Origin: Irineochytrium annulatum
Lineage: Eukaryota > Chytridiomycota > Chytridiomycetes > Chytridiales > Chytridiaceae
DNA length: 12,789 bases
Reading direction: 5' to 3'
Assembly (NCBI GenBank): GCA_027600665.1
Contig: JADGJL010000858.1
Span: 1-12,789 of the forward strand
Shown here: positions 9,014 through 12,789 of the stretch, one piece after another
Position numbering within the stretch: the stretch's first letter is position 1
Layout: the number at the start of each line of letters is the position of its first letter
Program-made: the position numbers and the translations under genes
The notes under the pieces: model-generated
Database searches by the model: none
Told to the model about the DNA's origin: nothing
Seen by the model: only the letters and a program-made list of their open reading frames with translations

Positions 9014-9035
9014 GTAAATCTATCTGCGTAAATCT
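9014..9035. repeat. Direct repeat of octamer GTAAATCT in promoter region
   Basis: GTAAATCT occurs at 9014-9021 and again at 9028-9035, 14 bp apart start to start. It lies just upstream of the TATA-like box of the minus-strand membrane-protein gene. It could be a paired regulator site, but chance is possible for 8 bp. Confidence 0.3.
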
Positions 9036-9270
9036 TAATCCGCATATTGTTTCTAGAACTACCCCACAATAAAGAGCTTGGGAAGGCCGCAACGCGAAAG
9101 CTTAAGAATGCCCATCACACCCTGCCGCTGGCGTGCCTCAAACGCATCCCTTTACAACGTGCAGTGAGTAGGTATCTGGATCCAATCTGTTGATTCAGCG
9201 AGCGAGGGTGAGAGAGTAGAAACGGGACCGACCTCTGTAAGCTGGTATGCGCAAGCAGTATTTGACCCAG

Positions 9271-9276
9271 TTTATT
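9271..9276 (-). terminator. Candidate poly(A) signal AATAAA
   Basis: The plus-strand TTTATT reads AATAAA on the minus strand, within AAAATAAAC. It is about 245 nt downstream of the stop codon at 9520, a long but possible 3' UTR. Confidence 0.25.
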
Positions 9277-9519
9277 TTAGTGTTGGAGGCCTAACATGGG
9301 CCAATCGCCTTGGGAGAGAAGGTGATGAGCGTTGGAAGAAGGTAAAAGAAACTGTGCACGCAAGAGGAATATTTTAACGATGTTGAGGTGTCCAGAAAAT
9401 CTGGAACGAGCAGCCTCAGCAAGCAGAGCCAAAGGTGAAGATCGCCGCTACGTGTAAGGCCAAAATAAGAATAGGGGAACAAGGACACCCCGTGTCCTTT
9501 ATAAAATTATCCGTCACGG

Positions 9520-10779
9520 TCATCGCATCGCGCTCCCCTCCATACTCCTCACAACCAGCTCCGTCGCCGCCCGATGAGGCTCATTACTTATCCTCACGAC
9601 CGCGACCCTCCTCCCGCCACCCCTCCCGACCGCGGACGGCACGCTGTTGACCCGCGGCGGCGCCGTCAGCACCGGCACGGCAAGATACTGCTCTCGCGGG
9701 GACCCATCGGCTGTTGCCGGAGAGCCGTAGTCATCCTCGCTAAATCGCCGGATGATAGACCCATTCGAGCCTAATGGCGCGATGGGCGCCATCTGGAGCA
9801 AAGGACTTTCACGGGGAGAGACTCGGGACGACGATGACGCGGATTGCGGCGGAGTAGTCGTGTATGGTTCCGGAGCGTTCGAGGAAGAGCACGGGGAGGG
9901 AGCTGAGAGGTAGGAGTTCAACGGCGGAACGGGAGCGAGGCCGGATGTAAGTTGTTGATGGAGGAGGAGCGACGGCGGGGGCACGATGGGGTTGATGGTT
10001 GAGGGATTGCGGAGGACGGGAGGTACGGACTCGGTCGGGGTTCGATGGTATTGTGGCACTAGCATCCATCAAAGAACATAAGCATGAGCATATCATAAGG
10101 CTAACTTACCATAAGGATAAAACCCATCCAAGATTTCCTCGGCGGACGCAACCGAGGTTCCGTGTGCCAACGTTTTTAGGCTCGACGCGCTCTGTCTCCT
10201 CATCCCGGCCCCACCCCTCATCTCCCCCAACCCATCCTTCATGCTCCGTTCCCTCTCCATCTCCGTCGACTTGCTCGACACTCTCGACTCGCTCCTCCCC
10301 GCCAGATCTTGCTGCCGCATCACGTGTGCAGGCTCACCCTCACACAGAGACGCCGCAGCCAGCGCCCGGCTGCTCTTGGGCATTTTCCCGTTCTTGTAAG
10401 GATCCTTCCTGTATTGTCCTGTACTTCCGTCGGACATCAGAGTGCGCACCTTGAATGTCGAATGTGGCAACGACGGGTTGATCCCGGGAGAGCTCGACGC
10501 GTCGCTGGCGGCGTAGGTCGTGACGGATGTCGTTGTGGCATACGAGTCACTTCCGGCGCGGTCGCGATTCACTCGCGTCTTACGCTTGGCCGGCATCGCG
10601 TCCACGCCGTCAGGTTCATCAGCTCCCCGCGCAAAATCCTTCGAACCACGTCGGCGTGCGCGGTAAAGCAACAAGGCCAGGAGCGCGATGCAGGCGAAGA
10701 AAAGGATCGCGACCGCGGCGATGAGGAAGATCGCGCTGAGGCCAGTGAGGGCGAGGCCGTCGCGGCGGGTGATGATCAT
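9520..10779 (-). CDS. Signal-anchor single-pass membrane protein with long disordered tail (unnamed)
   Basis: Proposed exons are 10779-10110 and 10058-9520 (402 aa), with a 51-nt intron (donor GTAAGT, acceptor GATGCTAG, phase 1). Seen: residues 1-9 MIITRRDGL, then an unusually long hydrophobic stretch (about 10-39, rich in Leu/Ala/Ile/Phe), then YRARRRGSK. The basic residues on the inner side predict N-outside, C-inside topology with almost no ectodomain. The tail of about 360 residues is rich in Ser, Pro, Arg and Lys, with basic patches (PAKRKTRVNRDR) and many possible phosphosites; no domain is recognised. The start is the only reasonable ATG before the membrane helix. The intron follows AEEILDGFYPY and resumes VPQYHRTPTES, a placement like that in the 8839-7764 gene. 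Function unknown; a scaffold or adaptor at the plasma membrane is a guess. Confidence 0.75.
10059..10109 (-). other. Intron in the tail of the 10779-9520 gene
   Basis: The minus strand reads TTATG/GTAAGTTAG ... GATGCTAG/TGC. It is 51 nt and phase 1, and the join G+TG gives Val. Candidate branch sites are the CTTAT and TTGAT in the middle. Both exons are open only up to this junction in their frames. Confidence 0.8.
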
Positions 10780-11160
10780 GTTGAGGTGTTAACTATGAGG
10801 TAGTGCACTATTCGCTGTGCGCCGCCGGCCCCGGATCTCCTGTCGTCTGTCGTCTGCTGTCGCGAAGGCCGGATTGCAATCGTTGAGTTACAATGAAATG
10901 TTGCGGGCGTTGATGGCATGCACCTCGCAGAGCGGCGTTCTGGGCTGGCGGGCGTTCCTCTAAGGAGACTAAGGGGCTGCTTGAACTGGGGCCACCGCGC
11001 CGGCGGGCGTGGCGTGGTCATTCAGTGAATAGGTTTCAGCAACGGCATTTCTCAAGGCGCTGATGACCTCTCCCTGTTCTTCATCACACATCAAAATAAT
11101 AAACAACTCGCTGCTACTATCAATAGATTGGAAAAAAATCCCAATTAACGTGTTAATATC
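10780..11160. other. Intergenic region, divergent promoters
   Basis: This lies between the minus-strand membrane-protein gene start (10779) and the possible plus-strand gene to the right. A 7-bp unit TGTCGTC is repeated head to tail at 10841-10854, followed by TGCTGTCG. No TATA box is obvious for the minus-strand gene. Base composition drops from GC-rich to AT-richer from about 11060. No coding segment is supported. Confidence 0.45.
10841..10854. repeat. Tandem 7-bp repeat (TGTCGTC)x2
   Basis: Two exact head-to-tail copies plus a partial third, 60-80 bp upstream of the ATG at 10779. It could be a regulator site or simple slippage. Confidence 0.35.
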
Positions 11161-11322
11161 ATGCTCTTCATCACTACTGTACGACGAGGACGCGGTGTGT
11201 GAATCCTCCGTCGTCCATTTCGCGCCGTCGAACAGCGTCGCCAGCTCGCGATCCGCCGGGCCGGCAGTCCCGATGCGTCCTTCGTGTTAACGCACGACGA
11301 CCTGTGGCACTCCTGCCTCAAC

Positions 11323-12310
11323 ATGATCGCCATCGCGGCGACCTCGCAAGTTGATGAAAGATGCCCACTAAGCTTCCGGAGGTGGAAGAAATCCTTGGAT
11401 CTTAGAGAGGTAGAAATATTTTGGGAGCAACACTGATGAGGTTATAGGTCGGATAGCTACCTTTTGTTTGACTACCGCCATGCGAGAGCGCTTGTTCGGA
11501 AAATGACGCCGAGATGTAGTTCAAGCGCGCGCGTAAAGTACTGGCGCTTCTGCATGCAAAACGAGTTCTTTGAAGAAATGGAGGACACGCTATCAAGTTG
11601 GAAAGGTAAGTCGGAGAGTCCGCGTACGCTGATACTTGTTGTTCCAGACAACCTCGACGCTAACAATAAGGATGACTTCTACGAGGCGTTAGTAAACTGC
11701 TACGGAGCGGATGTTTGGCGCGCTGCTCGACATCTCCCCCGAATTACTTCCGGCAATATCCATCAGAGAATGCTTGCTCAGTTTCTTAATCAAATCGATG
11801 GTGCAAGTGGGCTGAGAGTGGGATGCCAAAGTAGCTTTACAACTTGTGTTGCCGATTCCGAAAGTTGAGCTCATTATGCGACTAAGCAGAGATATATTTT
11901 AGACACTTGGGTTTACTGTACTAACTGATGCCTTGAGAAACAGACGTCGAAAATTCTGACGCAAGAAATGCACACACGTTGCTGCTGAGCAAATACGTGC
12001 TAGCCGATATTGTATCTGCTGTACAAGCGCTTACCGCGTTGCTCAAAGTGATTCCAAGCGCAGAGTCTTCATGAACGTTTTTGAGTTTGTAGCCGACGTT
12101 ACTTCGCAGGGCGAGTTTGCTATCGACGAGAATTTGACCAGGGCGGTGGAGTTAGAATGCGACAAGCGTGACAGTGAGCTAATCGGTTGGTGGGTCACTG
12201 CACGAGGGAAAAAAAGGATGAGTCCAGCGTGTGTTAACAGCGGCAGGCTATCGCTGTTTGTGCAGTCACGATCTCACAGTAGAAATGGTCGCTTTGGTGT
12301 AGTCGTTTAG
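11323..12310 (+). CDS. Unrecognised multi-exon gene or decaying gene
   Basis: I do not recognise the product. Seen: one frame is open from 11203 (first ATG 11323, LWHSCLNMIAIAATS), then 11457-11605, 11648-11863 and 11944 onward, joined by plausible introns. These are 11382-11456 (GTGGAA..ATAG, CTGAT branch; 11447 is an alternative acceptor), 11606-11647 (GTAAGT..TTGTTCCAG, 42 nt) and 11864-11943 (GTTGAG, TACTAAC, CAG). All joins keep phase. The fourth exon ends at a TGA (12072-12074, 184 aa in total). That stop overlaps an ATG (12071) opening another protein-like frame (MNVFEFVADVTSQGEF...) to 12310. A further intron 11978-12063 (GTTGCT..GCGCAG, phase 2) would connect the two (234 aa). Otherwise a one-base frameshift separates them. 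Visible stretches: DFYEALVNCYGADVWRAARH, HQRMLAQFLNQIDG, YVLADIVSAVQALTALL. No signal peptide or membrane helix. The DNA is less GC-rich than its neighbours, consistent with decay or different ancestry. Confidence 0.35.
11606..11647 (+). other. 42-nt intron whose retention keeps the frame
   Basis: Donor GTAAGT, CTGAT branch candidate, T-rich tract and CCAG acceptor in only 42 nt. The length is a multiple of three and it contains no in-frame stop, so retention would insert 14 residues (GKSESPRTLILVVP). Confidence 0.6.
11864..11943 (+). other. 80-nt intron with TACTAAC branch site
   Basis: GTTGAG donor after GAA-A, perfect TACTAAC about 25 nt before AACAG, phase 1. It joins SE-N-VENSDARN in frame. 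The donor is weak, the branch site strong. Confidence 0.55.
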
Positions 12311-12586
12311 TTATCATCAGTAGTTGGAGCAAATAAGCAGTATACGCATGCTCAGTTGTACGTGAAGAAACTTTTACGGACATCTATACGAAGGGTGGTT
12401 ATACTTTCTTCCCTGCAATTTCTTTTTTCCACGCCATTTTCCGAGGCTTCACAAGTCATAATTGCCAAAGATATTGTTCTATTGGATATTTAAACAAACG
12501 GGAAACAGGTAAACAGTCGGCAAACAACAGCAAAAAAAAAAAAAAACACGAACGGATAGTGATTACGTGAAAACATGAAGCCCCAT
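12311..12586. other. AT-rich intergenic stretch
   Basis: It sits between the possible plus-strand gene (stop 12310) and the stop codon of the right-edge minus-strand gene (12589-12587), so it should hold two convergent 3' ends. No open frame of note. It is markedly AT-rich, with a 15-base A run and a series of AAAC motifs described separately. Confidence 0.5.
12492..12546 (-). repeat. GTTT-motif series and T15 run in a probable 3' UTR
   Basis: On the plus strand AAAC occurs repeatedly at irregular spacing (about 12492-12526), followed by fifteen A (12532-12546). Read on the minus strand this is T15 then several GTTT motifs, 41-97 nt past the stop at 12587. U-rich and UGUUU-like elements commonly flank fungal poly(A) sites, so a 3'-processing role is possible. 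The A run could instead be a retroposed poly(A) trace. Confidence 0.4.
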
Positions 12587-12789
12587 TTACTTCCTCGCCT
12601 CAACCGGCTCCGCATTCAACACAATCCCATGCCTCCCGGGCTCTACCCTAATCTCCAATTCCACCTCCCCCTCATCCCCATCAATCCAGATCTCTACCAC
12701 CGCGCTTGTGGCAGCCCCGACAACGCCCCTCAACACCTCCGGCACCTCCCTCCCATCGCCCACGCCCTCCCCCCTTACCACCCGCGCCC
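12587..12789 (-). CDS. C-terminal end of an unrecognised protein (partial, right edge)
   Basis: The frame is open from the window edge to a TAA at 12589-12587, giving the last 66 or so residues. Seen: a Val/Glu/Gly-rich segment with alternating hydrophobic residues (SAVVEIWIDGDEGEVELEIR, then VEPGRHGIVLNAEPVEARK), which suggests beta strands ending in a short basic tail. Codon use is GC-rich and coherent, unlike the AT-rich DNA just downstream, which supports it being real coding sequence. The family cannot be named from this fragment. A GTAAGG near the edge could be a donor, but no matching acceptor with a pyrimidine tract follows. Confidence 0.5.
   Translation of the reverse strand, partial: ARVVRGEGVGDGREVPEVLRGVVGAATSAVVEIWIDGDEGEVELEIRVEPGRHGIVLNAEPVEARK

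Larger units (their letters stand above)
8981..9519. other. Intergenic region between two minus-strand membrane-protein genes
   Basis: This 540-nt stretch contains the 3' end of the gene at 10779-9520 and the promoter of the gene at 8839. A minus-strand AATAAA (plus strand TTTATT at 9271-9276) lies about 245 nt past the upstream stop. No coding segment is supported. A minus-strand frame (9488-9291) is hydrophobic by composition but has no partner exon or domain. Confidence 0.45.

Noticed and set aside
8289..9031. Plus-strand frames up to 242 codons opposite the membrane-protein gene
   Set aside because: Gly/Ala/Val/Arg-rich antisense text; the minus strand shows a proper membrane helix and a strongly supported intron.
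10030..10060. GGTTCGATGG resembling a tRNA B box
   Set aside because: The 3' half of the box does not match, no A box is spaced correctly and no cloverleaf can be drawn; it also lies inside a coding exon.
11700..11800. Phrase QRMLAQFLNQIDG reminiscent of the AAA ATPase second region of homology
   Set aside because: No Walker A or Walker B motif or arginine finger context is found in the preceding exons, so the likeness is superficial.
1..12789. Mobile elements, CRISPR array, rRNA or tRNA genes
   Set aside because: No terminal inverted repeats, transposase or reverse transcriptase motifs, regular spaced repeats or RNA gene signatures were seen.

Overview
The window looks like nuclear DNA of a filamentous or zoosporic fungus, most likely an early-diverging (chytrid-type) one. 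Supporting signs are a Zn(II)2Cys6 DNA-binding cluster, a family found mostly in fungi, and GC-rich intron-poor genes with short introns (about 42-150 nt). Those introns carry GT..AG ends and yeast-like branch points (TACTAAC at 43-49 on the minus strand, TACTAAT in the intron at 8159-8217). The lineage is inferred from style and family content, not from a marker gene.

Layout. The left edge holds the 5' part of a minus-strand Zn2Cys6 transcription factor (ATG at 799, running off the window). A gene-poor stretch of about 1.5 kb separates it from a divergent plus-strand gene at 2371-4592. That gene encodes a single-pass membrane protein whose outer part is a plant-like leucine-rich-repeat (LRR) domain and whose inner part is a long disordered and coiled-coil tail with no kinase. 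It converges, across about 1 kb without a convincing gene, on a minus-strand F-box-like/helical-repeat protein (7571-5576). Upstream of that, on the same strand, lie two more single-pass membrane proteins (8839-7764 and 10779-9520). Both have no recognisable ectodomain fold, a basic stop-transfer segment and a Pro/Ser-rich cytoplasmic tail. To the right is a less GC-rich stretch (11.1-12.3 kb) with an unrecognised, possibly decayed, multi-exon plus-strand gene. The right edge carries the last codons of another minus-strand gene.

How the parts may relate. Three of the genes encode one-pass membrane proteins with long unstructured inner tails. The two minus-strand ones share a phase-1 intron placed just after a similar E-E-[V/I]-(x)n-Y motif, suggesting common descent. 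The LRR protein has a loosely similar E-V-Y-V-P-Y-V stretch in its tail. Together with the F-box-like protein and the transcription factor, this looks like an accessory surface-sensing and regulatory neighbourhood. No metabolic pathway, mobile element, CRISPR array or RNA gene was found. All exon structures below were worked out by hand from splice consensus and reading phase and have no transcript support.
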